Shown here: positions 11,640-22,977 of the stretch, one piece after another
How positions within the stretch are numbered: the stretch's first letter is position 1
Layout: each line of letters starts with the position of its first letter
Notes under the pieces: model-generated
Told to the model about the DNA's origin: nothing
Database searches by the model: none
What the model saw: the letters and a program-made list of their open reading frames with translations, nothing else
Program-made: the position numbers and the translations under genes
DNA from: Saccharum officinarum
Lineage: Eukaryota > Streptophyta > Magnoliopsida > Poales > Poaceae
Length of the DNA: 64,000 nt
Direction of reading: 5' to 3'
Assembly (NCBI GenBank): GCA_020631735.1
Contig: CM036191.1
Coordinates: forward strand, 40,407,335-40,471,334

Positions 11640-11920
11640 CTAGTTTTGTTTGCCTCGCTACAAAGAACACACCCGTGCAGACAGAATTGCAAATGAATAC
11701 ACCATTCAAAAGTTCATAATACAAACTACCATTCTGGTTCACAGCAACAAAGACCAGGATGGAGTCAACAACAACAACGGTCAAACTATCAAGGTAAGTA
11801 CTCAGGCGATTACTATAATTCTTCTAACCCTAATCAACCCTCCTTGAGAGATTTGTCTTAGAATAGGCTAAGATTAATGAGAATATTTCCAAAAAAAAAT
11901 TGCTTCTAATAGCTTGTGTC
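11640..11920 (+). mobile_element. Gypsy-type gag fragment (Athila/Tat-like)
   Basis: Plus-strand translation gives a Gln/Asn-rich stretch ending YQGKYSGDYYNSSNPNQPSL, then RDL, a stop, and residues like NRLRLMRI. The 'QPSLxxL...' C-terminal gag pattern is typical of grass Athila/Tat elements. It has stops and no flanking zinc knuckle. This is a short dead fragment; confidence is limited because the match is by eye. Confidence 0.4.
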
Positions 11921-12189
11921 AGAGTCCAATTGAGCACATGCAGTCACAGATGGGTTGCGCGCTCGCCTGTAGTGCGACGGGTCGCGCTATAACCGTGTCC
12001 ATGTATATATGTGCCATGAATATTCTCTTTACATAGGTTATTAGTGCATTTCACCCTAGTATTTTTTTTCTTAAGTGCATTACTTTCCCATTATTTGGTG
12101 GGATGATCCGGCTTGCTTGCCCACATGGAGTTGGATCTTCTTTTGCTATCTCCTACAACTAAAAAGAAAGAAAGTAAGATTATCGTTTC

Positions 12190-12822
12190 GTGCGACAATC
12201 ATACGTGGCAACGTGCACGAAATATTCTGAAAATTTTATTATAGCCTCCACATACGATATTACGACATCTCAAGAAGTTTCATGATTTCCAGACTTCGTT
12301 CGCTTTTTATAAAATTTAAAAACACTTCGCACGCAAGTTCGCGGTCATGTTTTGTGAACAAGATGTCCAAAATTTTGGGTCCGTTCCTGGATACAGCCTC
12401 ACACTAGACTCAATAACATAACTATCATTTTTTGAATCATTAAATTCCATTATTCGTACCATGCACACTTCAAATTTGTATTTTTCGAAAAAATTCAAGT
12501 AAATGAAATAAAGTAACTAAATATATCAAAAAGTAACAAAAAAAAGTCCCAAATTGTCACATGGAGTTCCTGGTACCATAGCAGGGCTGCCAAAAAAATT
12601 GGGGGCCAAAAAAAATAGAAAACTTTGCCCAGTGCCAGGCTAGGGCACTCGACAAAGGAGGTCTTTGCCGAGTGTCCACAGACAACACTCGGCAAAGAAC
12701 TCTTTACTGAGTGCTTTTCTGTGCCGAGTGCGGCACTCGGAAAAAAAGGTTTTGCCGAGTGCCTGATTTTTGACACTCGGCAAAGCCTATTGCACTCGGC
12801 AAAGGCACCGTGTCCGGTAGTG
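12190..12822 (-). mobile_element. CACTA transposon, single terminus (GAGTGC subfamily)
   Basis: Ends at 12822 with GGTAGTG, the complement of a CACTACC terminus. Just inside are inverted pairs of TTTGCCGAGTGC and GCACTCGGCAAA (12628-12805), the subterminal repeats of this CACTA group. Further in (12200-12590) is a module shared with the ends at 23270-23670 and 61330-62120: 'CCTCCACAT-CGA', 'TTTTATAAAATTT', 'ATTCCATTATT' and 'GGGGCC/GGGACC' landmarks in the same order. No opposite terminus is present, so this is a truncated end. Confidence 0.78.
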
Positions 12823-13036
12823 ATTCAAGAAATTTTTCTGCAAAGCACTCTTTTGTGGAATAATAAGAACATAATTTTATTGTAAAACAAGTAGGGCGAT
12901 GCTGCGTCTTTTCTTGTACAACCACAAACACCTACACACACCACAACATTCACACACTTATCATACTGGAGTAGACTATGTGCCTCGCTGTCTATGGCCG
13001 TATCGTATGTGAGGCATGCATGCAAAGCGCTAAACC

Positions 13037-13072
13037 TCGATGGAGTCTGCAAAGGTGAGCGCAGAACCTCGA
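13037..13072 (-). pseudogene. Duplicated tail of the sulfotransferase gene
   Basis: Positions 13037-13072 nearly repeat the last codons of the sulfotransferase at 13127-13160 (shared core GCAAAGGTGAGC and CAGAACCTCGA, with a few mismatches). It would encode the [12 protein letters not shown] C terminus without a stop. It is a second copy of only the tail, 90 bp downstream, from a local slip or the end of a lost tandem gene. Confidence 0.7.
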
Positions 13073-13117
13073 TACAAATGTCACCTCCTTTAAAAAGATG
13101 GTGTGAAAGCTTATTAA

Positions 13118-14316
13118 TTACACGGAGATGGAGTCGGCAAAGGTGAGCCCAGAACCTCGAGTGGCCTCCTCAACAACCTTATCTAGCCTCGCCGCCATGT
13201 CCGGCGTCATGTAGTTTTTCCAGTCACCGACTTGGCCCTTCCTGAAGAACGCATCATTGGTGACCCCCAGCACTGTTGTACTCCCGTTCTTGTTCACGTC
13301 CATGCTCTTGAGGTTCTCCAAGCTGCACAGCGCCACGATCTGATCCACCACCCCACCGGACTTCTCCTCCTCCGAGAACGGGCACCCCATGAACGCCGCG
13401 AGCTTCTTGAGGTTCCCTACAGGATCTCGCAGCATGTCTTCGTACCTGAGGAACAGCACCTCGTCCGGCCTCCTCTGGCTCTCACGCCAGTATTCCAGGG
13501 CGTGCAGCCAGTGTGGGCCTCCGGGGAACCGTCCCTCGCAGAAGAGCTCGAAAGCCTCCTCGAAACTCGTCAGCCCTGCTGCTGCTGTAGACTCCCGGCC
13601 GCCACCGCCATCGCCGTCGCCATCGCCACCGGAGGCGGCAGCTGCGGCAAACTTCGCTGCTGCCTTGACGCTGAAGGTCCAGTAGGAGACCAGCACGTCC
13701 TTGGGTTCCCGGCACACGTACACGATCCGGCACCCGCGGGAGCCAGCCGCCTCCCCCGTGATGGCAGGGGGAAGCCAAGAGCAGGGCAAGTGCGTCGCGA
13801 TCAGCCGTGGAGGTGGGGAACCTCTTTCTTCTCCGCTTGCCGCCCCGGCCCCGGCGGCGGCGTCGACGCCCTGGATCATCATGAGCTCCAGGAAGCTGAC
13901 ACAGTCGTGGGGGTTGCGGTGGCTGAGCGGGTGCTGACTGTCGGCGTTGGACGGTGGGTGCGTGGTGCGGTTGAGCGTCGCGAACGCGAGGGCCTTGAGC
14001 CAGGTGGTGGCGGACTTGGGCAAGCTGGCGAGGAAGATGTCAGACAGGTTTGGCTCGAAGCACGCGCGAGCGCGAGCGGCAGCCATGCCCTTGAGCAAGA
14101 ACTCGGCTTTCCAGAAGCCCCGTACTGGCGATGCGGCACCGGGAACCGCGTCTCCAGGGGCAGCGAGTCGATGATCTCAGCTGCAGGTAGGTTGGCGTAC
14201 AGGCTCAGGTTCTTCCTCCTCGACTGGTGAGCTGCTTCTTCCGACGCCACTGCAGTAACCACTTCACCGCCGGCGGGGACGGCTGTCGCCGAGTCGTAGC
14301 AAGTAGTAGTACTCAT
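13118..14316 (-). pseudogene. Cytosolic sulfotransferase (SOT), single exon, frameshifted
   Basis: Transfers sulfate from PAPS to a small hydroxylated acceptor (in plants flavonoids, brassinosteroids, hydroxyjasmonate and others); expected in the cytosol. ATG at 14316 opens the N-terminal part ([12 protein letters not shown] ... SLPLETRFP). The main body follows in another frame: the PAPS 5'-phosphosulfate loop [12 protein letters not shown], the His-bearing [10 protein letters not shown], the 3'-phosphate site [12 protein letters not shown], and the C-terminal [14 protein letters not shown] (GxxGxxK). The two frames meet at a CCCC run, 14118-14121. Grass homologues usually read QYGGFWKAEF here, so one G/C has been lost. 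Corrected length is about 399 residues, a little long for the family because of an Ala/Gly-rich loop (about 13590-13650) and an extended N terminus. Everything else is open, so decay is recent or this is a sequencing error. The substrate cannot be told. Confidence 0.92.
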
Positions 14317-15130
14317 GGTGGTGTGTTTCGTATATGCCTATAAGCGTTTACATGCATGCATCAAAACTATGAATCCTTCAATGAATAACAGAAGAAGGCA
14401 ACAAAGGATTGCATGCCTGCATGCCAAAACTCACCAGAATGTCGTCGACCTCGCTCCACGAGTTCCTCCTCTCTCCTGTACGTTCATGCACAATGACTGG
14501 TTTATATACACGTATGAGCATTATAACTCCAACAAAGCCAATGTCGAATAAGTTAAATGACAATTATATTGCTTAACCCTTTATAATTAGTGAAATTTTA
14601 CAGTGCTTGGAAAAAAAGTAGAGCCATCTAATTTAGAAAAACTTAAGTTATGGTTCAGAACCAGAAATACGTGGGTCTAAAACCAAAAATATATAGGTCA
14701 GGAATTATTATCAAAATAAATTTAAAGAGTAGAATAGTACTTTCTTCCCCGCTTGGGCATCGGCATGTGGCCGCCGGCCATGCAGCAAGGCGCGTTTGCG
14801 GGCCAGAGGTGAGCGCGGCGGCCAGGCGGTCGAGCGCTGCCTTGGTGCGAGCAGGTGGTGGTGCAGCACGAGCAGTCAAGCGTCATGGGCCAGCGCGTCG
14901 GCGGACGGGCGGTGCGGCGTAGCGTTGGCGTCAGCAAGGCAGCGGCGCGGTATGGGCAGTCGAGAAGGAACGATAGGCAGTGCGGGCATGGTGAGAAGGA
15001 CCGGAATCGGGCGACGCGCCCACGAATCATGCACCCAGCAAGGAGCTTCGCGCGGCTCTCGATGGAGAGGGGTGGGCAACCTCGCAAGAATGGCGGCGTA
15101 GCAGCACGTCGGAGCAGCGCCGCAGAAGTC
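14317..15130. other. No supported gene; GC-rich block at 14750-15130
   Basis: The sulfotransferase upstream region, then AT-rich sequence, then a GC-rich block with overlapping open frames on both strands and no recognised motif. It runs directly into the P450 fragment, so it may be decayed upstream P450 sequence or a transposon-captured piece. Confidence 0.35.
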
Positions 15131-15240
15131 CGCCTACACTACTCCCACGCAGCGCCGTACGAGACCATGCGCCTGTTCCTGCCGGTGCAGTTCGATTCCA
15201 GGTTCTGCGCCAGGCCCAATGTGCTCCCCGATGGCACCAA
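15131..15240 (+). pseudogene. Cytochrome P450 fragment, CYP94-like (K-helix region)
   Basis: Plus-strand translation gives LHYSHAAPYETMRLFLPVQF followed by DSRFCARPNVLPDGTKI. This matches the P450 K-helix (ExxR = ETMR) and the next strand; 'PPVQFDSKF..ADVLPDGT' is characteristic of the CYP94 branch of the CYP86 clan, whose members hydroxylate fatty acids or jasmonoyl-isoleucine at the omega end. Only about 37 codons remain. No heme-binding FxxGxxxC segment or I-helix was found nearby, and the following sequence is AT-rich. It is a dead fragment. Family-level identity is firm; subfamily is inference. Confidence 0.75.
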
Positions 15241-15379
15241 AATAGTTTATGATATGAAAAGGTATATGTTCCCGTGCTATTTAACGAGCTACAATAATCA
15301 TACTCACCAAAATAGTTTAAGTGAATGAAGGGTGGGCCAAAATGTATGAGCTCAGTAGAAATTTCTAACGGGATCAGCA

Positions 15380-17280
15380 CAATAGACTGTAGATGGGTCT
15401 GAAAATTATAAGTGATTCCAAAACAAAGGTGGAAATGTTCAAGGCAAGGCTTATAGTGAAGGTTTCCTATAAATTCTCACTCTCGTATTTGAGAAACATT
15501 GTTTAAAATTGTCATATGGTTATTTGCGATTTATTACAATTTAGAGTTGCATTATACGGATATAAATACTCCCTAATAGTAACTTGTATAAGAACATACA
15601 CATGGCTCAAATATGAGGTTTAGTCATGGAACGCAAGTGACATAGAGTGTTAACTAAAGAGATCCGTTTGCGAACATGAGTAAGCATCTTGACAGTGGTA
15701 CTTTTAAGATTAATGATGAGGTTTCTGTGAACCTATGGTTCATAACTGTACAAACGCTAAGATCAAGGTATATGCTGCATCCTCCTAAATGATCCCTCTC
15801 ATTTAATTTTTACATAAAGTTCTAGGTGAAGCCTGTTATGATTGGGCATTAGTACACCTGGTTAGGTCCAATTATGTTTAAGTCTATCTCTAAGGTCATA
15901 AATGATGAGGTACTTGAGAGATATGACGTATCTTTACTGTTATTGTATAGCTATCACTTATATTGAGGTCGATGAATTTGGGTCACTCCAAGGTCCCATA
16001 AATTAAATAAAAACTGATCAATTAAAGCTAAATGCTTGTGCTTTAGCTGTTCGAAGCATTATGTTTGTACTCATCCTGTCTTACCTTATGAATCTAGATA
16101 TTTAGTAGAAATAAGTCCAGGATTGGACCCCTGGGAGCCTGTTAAGAATGCTTATGATGTGTAAAATACTAAACCTTGCATGCTCGCACACGTACAAGAG
16201 GTCTTAAAACTTGGAGTTATTAATGATTTAGATACTAATTTTGCAGGATATGTTGATACTAAGATGTTGACATTAAGTTTTATATCATCAAATTTGCAAC
16301 TATAGTCTTATCAACTTTGAAGTCTTATGATGAGTATTGATAGTAGCATGCTAAAGTTGTGGGTGAAGCCATATGGCATAAGAACAAGATTACCAGTTTA
16401 AAGTGGTGAACAACATATCCATATACCACTATGTTGCATTCATCGAGATGCAGGTTTCCTATGTGAGTAACAAGTCAAGTTGTGAAAGATAGAGTCTGGG
16501 AGCAGACAATTAGTATTATGGATATGAGTATTATGTTAATATCGTGGATGCTCTAAGCCTTACCATCCAATATCTTCCATGATTATGTTGTGCATATGGA
16601 TTTAGTGAAAAGCCTTGATTCTGGGTATGAGGACCATAAGACAACCAAGTCCCATTACAAATTTGTGATATCCTATCGAGGTGGATTGGTAATACCGTAG
16701 GTATTATCATTGCATGCAGTGGCATTTTTATTGACCACTATATCACACTGCTTCTATGTGCTATTTCTACTCAGTGTGGACTTAAGATGTTAGCCTTTTG
16801 ATCAAAGGGGAGAATATTAAAAAAGGTGATCTTAGTCCCATGTTTTGGGATGGACCAATGCCCACACTAGTTCCTCTTGCTGAGTCAAGGGGAGTTTGTG
16901 ACTCCTGTACGTGCAATCAGAGGCACCCAAACCGACCGAGGGTAGTGCCCCTCGTTACACACTGCCAAAAGGAAACAACGTTCCGAGGAATAGCCAGCCT
17001 AACGTACTTCTTCCTAAGATCTGATCATCAAATTGCTTGAGTGAAGGGAAGGGCACTGCCTTCACGCCGCCATTCCTTCTTCCTCACCGACAATCAGGAA
17101 GAGTTATCGACACCTTCTTCCCTAGTGTCGAGAGGAGGAGGAGGAGGAGGAGGAGGAGGAGGGCATCACCATGGCTATCTTATGATTATGGTTAGTCACT
17201 AATCCACCTGAGATCAGTCTGTGTTCACGTCAAGCGCATTAGAGATCGTGGGGTTTAAGACCCTAATTCTCTAACAAAGA
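15380..17280 (+). mobile_element. Degenerate Ty1/copia remnant
   Basis: A stretch at 15380-15470 translates to pieces like 'DSKTKVEMFKARLIVK', resembling the 'KGNVxxYKARLVAKG' segment of Copia reverse transcriptase. At 16800-16815 'CAAAGGGGAGAA' resembles a polypurine tract, after which comes LTR-like sequence that ends near 17275 in CTAATTCTCTAACA. Stops and frameshifts are everywhere between. No full domain or matching LTR pair could be followed, so family and borders are tentative. Confidence 0.4.
17132..17163 (+). repeat. (AGG)n microsatellite
   Basis: About ten uninterrupted AGG/GGA units inside the LTR-like region. Confidence 0.95.
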
Positions 17281-17289
17281 CGTCCTTCC

Positions 17290-18319
17290 TCAAATGATTT
17301 CCCTTTATTAGACAGCTAGCATCAGTAGGAAACATTCAAATTTATTTCGAGTTGATAACTTCATTTAGTGGTCTGATACGTTTACTCTCATAGTAAGAAT
17401 ATGGCTTCAGTTAACGTAATCAAACGCAGAAACATAGACTCTACAGAAAAAGAGAGTGGAAGAGAAACAATGCTGGCAAAAAAGACTGGATGATATGGAT
17501 CGGAAGGCACTACCTGTGGTCGTGCACGTACGTTTGAGAGAAACTAATGTTTACGGCATCTCCACATTTTTGCTAGGCTTGTTACTGAAAACTGACAGCT
17601 GATAATATAAGATGGAAACAAGCATAAAAAGGACCTCCTGAAGCCCTACAAAGGTCGGCGACCGCTTATTTGTTACTACAAAGCCCTACAAAGGCTGCTG
17701 ATGCTGGAGCGGGACGCAAGGTAAGGATAATAGCCTAGCAAACAAATTAAATGTTGTGCAACACAAACACAAGGCACCGCTGCACCAGAGAAGCTGCTCA
17801 ACTCAAACTGGCACAGCTGCTGGGGTAATGACGGTGAGCTGGGGACAGCGTCAACAAGAACGTAAGTTTCCGACACTCGTAAGCTCGTAGTGAAGAATTC
17901 CGCGATCGAGTAAAAGTGAGAAAACATACACAGTGCTGCTGCTTGCTGAATTCCAGGTATCCGGTAGAAACCGAAGAAAACCCGGCGGAGACACCTCAAC
18001 TCGGAACACAATCGTCAGGACCAGGAGGGGAAGGGGCGCTTGGGCTTCTCCGCAGGGTCGCTGGGGTGGAATGGAAGAGGACGAAGACGTGGACCTTTAT
18101 GCCGGCAGCCGGCTTGGCTTTGGCTTCTGTTTCAGTGACAAAATGCTGCAGAAATCACCATGTAATACCCTCTTGGCCTTTGCACTTTGTCCGTTGTTGA
18201 GAAAACTCATCATAAAAGTTAAATAACGAATAGCCTGGCCGACACGTCGGAGTCGACAAGTGGGAGTGGCGACTAGAGGAAACCAAACAGAGATCTGCCG
18301 CTGCCCCACAACATTATCT
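17290..18319. other. Gene-like but unrecognised region
   Basis: Moderately GC-rich with open frames on both strands (for example minus 17676-18011 and plus 17916-18226). None has a recognisable domain, and codon patterns do not clearly favour a strand. It may hold an untranslated region or captured gene piece. Confidence 0.25.
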
Positions 18320-18320
18320 T

Positions 18321-18500
18321 CGTGCAAAGAGGAACTAATTGTTATTGTTGGTGCCAGCACCGCATGGCACAGAGAGAACATTTGGGAATCTGAATTCTTC
18401 CCGTCTGCATCCTTTTCTTTTTGATGCACGTCTGTATCCTTTTCGTGCAAGGAGGAACTACTTATTGTTGGTGCCAGCACCGCATGGCACAGAGAGAAGA
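18321..18500 (-). repeat. Two direct copies of a ~57-bp segment, 123 bp apart
   Basis: The segments starting CGTGCAA-GAGGAACTA at 18321 and 18444 share GTTGGTGCCAGCACCGCATG and GCACAGAGAGAA almost without change. Read on the minus strand, the repeat gives FSLCHAVLAPTI...SSSLHE twice within one open frame (18097-18513), which may be fortuitous. Confidence 0.85.
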
Positions 18501-18879
18501 TCCATTTAACCATGTTGATCGTCCTGTCGTTCTTCTGGATTCTTGGACTCTGTATTCTTGGATTTCAGTACACCAGTCTACACAAGGACCAGCATGAGTA
18601 GCGATATGGGTTCAAGCTCGACCTGGCAATCTGGATGCAATCTTGGATGTTGACCTGGTTTATATAGCAAAGATGTTGTTCTCGATACGTTATATAACTT
18701 TGCAGTTTACAAACTTTTGATTTGGAGCTGTTTAGGTCCACCTATATTCATTTGAAGTTCTCAGGTTTTGAAATTTACTACATATAATTTTTTTTAAAAA
18801 AGCATAATGTATAATCAACTGAATACCTTGAATCTAAGTGAGCCCACTCCTGAGAAGGAGTACCAACACACTACAGCAA

Positions 18880-19310
18880 AACGCCTCTTTGCCGACTGCT
18901 TGCCCCGGTCGGCAAAGGCATAAACCCAGTCGGCAAAGGCTTTGCCGACCGCAAAGCCACGTGGCAGTCGGCAAAGAGCAGTCGGCAAAGCCTGGGTCGG
19001 CAAAGGCGGATTTGCCGACTGCCACGTGGCACACAGTCGGCAAATCCTTTGCCAACTGCCACGCCAGCAGTCGGCATAGCCACGTGGCGCCGTCAACCTT
19101 GACGGCAGGCTTTGTCGACTGCTGGTTCCTCGGCAGTCGGCAAAGAAGTTTTTTTCAAAAATTGTTTGCCGACTGGCCGCCAGCTCGGCAGACGGCAAAG
19201 AAAGAAAATATTTTTTTTTGAAATGTTCTTTGCCGACTGCTTTCGGAGTTGCAGTCGGCAAAGATTTGACCTCTTTGCCGACTGCCTCCCATTGCAGTCG
19301 GCAAAGAATC
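18880..19310. repeat. CACTA 1 subterminal repeats, left
   Basis: At least eight inverted pairs of TTTGCCGACTGC and GCAGTCGGCAAA spaced by 10-40 bp. In En/Spm-type elements such arrays are the binding sites of the TNP1/TNPA protein. Confidence 0.9.
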
Positions 19311-19966
19311 TATCTTGGGTTTTTTTGCCCAGCTGGAATTTTTTTTTCTTGCTTTTGTTTTCTGTTTTCTCGAATCAAAACCCTGCAAAATCACAAATTA
19401 TAATCCAATTTCACCAGAAGCACCGGTAGCACCATTTATATCACAATTTCACCACATTTGTCGCCAACATCACCACATATATCACAATAACGCACAACAT
19501 CACATATATCTCACATATATGTCTCAATAACAACCACATAAGTGCATTACAACCATCACATGAAGTCCAACACGTCGAACACCACAAGTCAACGTCCATC
19601 ACACGAAGTTCAACATAACAAGTCTAGGTCCATAACGAAGAAAAGAAATACATGACAACAACTACGACAATACGGTGGATACATGATAATAGAATCGACA
19701 AGTACCTAGCTCGTCACGCCGTCCCCGGTCTCGTCGTCCGCTCCGCCCCCAGAGCCCCCAGGGTTTGCCCACGGAAACCCCCTTAGACCAAACTGAGGCG
19801 CCTGCGCGTACTGCCACCCTCCACGCACCGGCGGCCACAAGTACGTCGGAGGAGGGTCACGCGGAGGTGGATACGGTGGATAGGGTGCAGGTGGTGGATA
19901 CTACATCATCTGATGGCCGGGACCTCCAGGAGATGGGTTCGAACCCGCCGACTGTACCTGCACAAG

Positions 19967-22049
19967 TTAAACGCCAAGTGATGTCATTAGTATCTGCAGC
20001 ATGGACGCACAAGTTAAAGCAAGAGTCAATATACTCACCGGGGTCCCTCCAGGAGCGACAGGAGCAGGCACAGGAAAAAACTCTGGAGGAGGAGGCGGTG
20101 GAGCAAACATTGGAAGAGGAGACGGTGTAGACGCCCCGGACGTCTGCATGGACTGGAAGAAGCTGGCCATGTTCTGCATCTGAGTGTTGTAGTGCTGCTG
20201 CAGGCTTTGCTGGTAAGCCATCTGTTGTGCCATCATCTACGCGTGCAACGTGGCGATCCTCTCCTCCATCTTGGCCTCCATCTGGGCCTGCAATATTACA
20301 TCCGTAGTGTTGATTGTATGTATAGGTGCGAAACGAGTGAACGACGAACGAAACGGCACTTACCTGTGACGCTGACTGCCGCCGGGGCGCTACGGGGATG
20401 TCGCTGGAGCTCGTGGGCGTGGATCGAACCTGGGTCAGCGTAGGAACCTGGGACGGGTCGAGGGCGCTGTGGGCCATGTAGTAGCGGCCGTGCTGCTTCC
20501 CTGGTCCCAACCTCTGCAGGAGGTCTGTGTCTAGGGGCTCGGCGGTGGGGTCGAACGTCTCCCCGTAGCGCTGGCGAGCCGCGACGGTGTACTCGGTGGC
20601 CTTCTCGTAGGCGGTGGGGTTGGTGTATGCATCGGGTCCGTCCTCCGGTTTGTAGACGTTGTTTAGATCTGTCGCCTTGCCCTTGTGAGAGAGGAGGTAC
20701 GCGGTGTACTCGTTGATTTCCTGCCCACCGTGCGTCTGCGTCTGTATTGAAAACACAAACATGGTTACAAGTATTGACAATTGAGCGCAAGGATTAAGAC
20801 ATGAACGGACGCATACCCATCTTGTCGCGAACTGGGGGAGGGGTTGATTCCCTTGGTGGTGTGACACCCCTCGCATCTGCGCGCGGCGGCCCTGACGGTC
20901 GGCGCGCCTCGCGTACGCCTCATCCGTGCGCCACATGCGCACAATCTCCGTCCAGCATTCCCTGTGGTTGTCGCACCACGACGGACACACCTGCATGACA
21001 TCAAGTATTTGACATGCGAGAAGATTAGTGTAATGTTTCACTGAAGGAATCTGAACGAATGTTGTCATACTTAATTACCTGCTCGTATTGCGCTTGGGTG
21101 AGGTCGGCCTCCCTCGAGTTCATTCTCTGGCGGATTTGGGGCTTCTTGATGTTCTCTCCAAGAACGTTGGCGTGGAAGTCGCGGATGGCCTGTATGCGCG
21201 CCTCATGGTACAGGTCCTTGAGACGATCTTTGCAGACCGCCTCCTGCACTCGCGCCGCCTGGGCTGCTTTACCCTCCTCGCACGTGAAGAAGTCCTGCAC
21301 ACAGACACATCATGTAGCATTTCCTTTTTGCAAGAAGTCCGACGAATGCGTACTATTTAGCAATGCGGTGCGATGAAAGACTCACCCAAAACTCCCTCTT
21401 TATCTTTGCCGCGATGGTCTCACCACCCTCCTCGACGAGGTAGAAGTGGGACCACTTGGTGGGCACCTTTATCTCGCCGTTGACGTTGACAAGGCCAGGG
21501 TAGTACTCCTTAATCAGGAGGCCCTGGATGCCATTGATATGGCGTGCTTGACCTGCTCTACTCACAATCTTCCAGGAACTGCATGAGTCATTAAGAACAA
21601 TTGTTAGTCTTCAGTTCGATTTTTGACATGTCATATGAACAAGTAGTGAAATCAATAATGGTTACTTACGTCTGGCCCACGGGTGTGATCACCGGGCGCT
21701 GGTGGAATTGCGGCCGCACCCTAGGAAGCTGCGTGGGCCCGCGCGAGTACACCTTGGCCACGCCTGACGAAGTCGAAGCCGTCTCGCCTGGTGTAGGCAC
21801 GTCGTCGCCGTCGTCGTCGTCATCGTCGTTGTCGTCGCTGCCGCCGCGCTCATCGTCACCCCCTTGCGAGGACGAGAACGACAGCCTCCTGGTCGCCTGG
21901 CGACGTCCGCTGGGGGGCTAGGACCCCCTACTGGACGACCCGCGCACCAACACCTCCTCCTCGTCGTCGTCGTCGGCGGTCTCCTGCAGGGGGACCTGGT
22001 ACGCCGAGCGTACTGCTCGATGCGGCCGCTGCCGCCGTCCGCCTGGCAT
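19967..22049 (-). pseudogene. TNP1-type (Transposase_24) protein of CACTA 1
   Basis: The accessory DNA-binding protein of En/Spm-type transposons, expected to bind the subterminal repeats in the nucleus. Exons can be followed leftward with good splice sites. Exon 1, ATG at 22049, starts MPGGRRQRPHRA and holds a long Asp run. Exon 2, about 21580-21390, holds SWKIVSRAGQARH, KEYYPGL and KIKREFW. Exon 3, about 21295-21082, holds DFFTCEEGKAAQAARVQEAV and READLTQAQYEQ. Exon 4, about 20995-20812, holds CDNHRECWTEIVRMWRTDEA. Exon 5, about 20742-20364, holds HGGQEINEY, ARQRYGETFDP and GPGKQHGRYYM. Exon 6, from about 20288, holds AQMEAKMEERIATLHA, then MMAQQMAYQQSLQQ and a Pro-rich tail. In-frame TAG codons interrupt exon 1 (after VRGSSSRGS) and exon 6 (after ATLHA). 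It is nearly intact but broken twice. Confidence 0.83.
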
Positions 22050-22365
22050 TTTGCCGAGTGCCTGCAATGACAAAGAACAAAACTGTTAGCATAAATAAAT
22101 GACAAGTACTTGTAAAGGAACATAATAATAACAATATAGTATTACATGGCCTCGTAATTATCTCCGCGAATGGCAATATCTCGGGCGTGGAGTCGTCATC
22201 TCTATCACTATCGTCGTCATCGCTATCAATATTGTCGAGCTCCCTTAAGTCATCACTGTCATCATCATCCTCATCGTCACCATAGTCATCATCATGTACC
22301 TCCTCCTGGACAACTCCATCGCGCTGCATCTGCCATCGCTCAAGCATTCTTAAGTCCCTGGCATC

Positions 22366-22977
22366 CTACACCTCCTCACCCTCGTCCTCATCGATTTCGT
22401 TGTCTACTTCCATGCCCATGAACGAACCAATGTCGATCTCCAAGGTACCTTCTAGCCCCTCAGGTTGATAGAACTCACCGGTGCTTGGGTCAAAGTTGTA
22501 ATCGTCGTCGTTTGGGAGAGGCGCTTTGCCGCGCGGCGACACCAAATGCACAAGGCTCCACCCCGCAAGCTTCTCGTCTTTTTGGCATGCCCATGGGAGG
22601 TAATAAACTTGCGTGGCGTCTCTATTGGCCACAATGTAGACATCATCTCCTTTATAGCTGCAGTCCTGTCGAATCTCGACTTGACCTATCGTAAGGTCTT
22701 TCCTCGTGATATCAGGATCGAACCAATGGCATTTGAATACCACCGGCGCTAAAGTCCCGGCACCCTTAAAGTTGAGCTCGTATATCTCTTCGACTATGCC
22801 GTAGTAGTCCTTCCCATCCGTGCCGGGCGTACGAACTCCGTAGCACATGGTTTTTAGGTTGGGTCGACTCTCCTCGTAGCTTCTCGTGCGAAAGCGATAG
22901 CCATTCACATCATAAACGGTGAATGACTTCACCCTACGGGAGAAGCCACGACCCACCTGTTTCAATTCATCGCTCAT
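22366..22977 (-). pseudogene. TNP2-type transposase C-terminal part, DUF4216
   Basis: A 203-residue open frame with the DUF4216 signature near the C terminus of plant TNP2 transposases: YDVNGYRFRTRSYEESRPNL, GKDYYGIVEEIYELNF, VFKCHWFDP and DVYIVANRDATQVYYLPW. It ends in a very acidic tail. It overlaps the upstream DUF4218 frame by a few bases in a different phase, so a frameshift separates the two. The catalytic domain that should lie upstream has been deleted; this protein could not cut DNA. Confidence 0.85.

Noticed and set aside
13232..14230. 332-residue plus-strand open frame
   Set aside because: It is the antisense shadow of the GC-rich sulfotransferase exon; no domain and no start context.
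19857..21068. A single 403-residue minus-strand protein
   Set aside because: It runs through clear GT-AG introns of the TNP1-type gene, so the reading is partly intronic.
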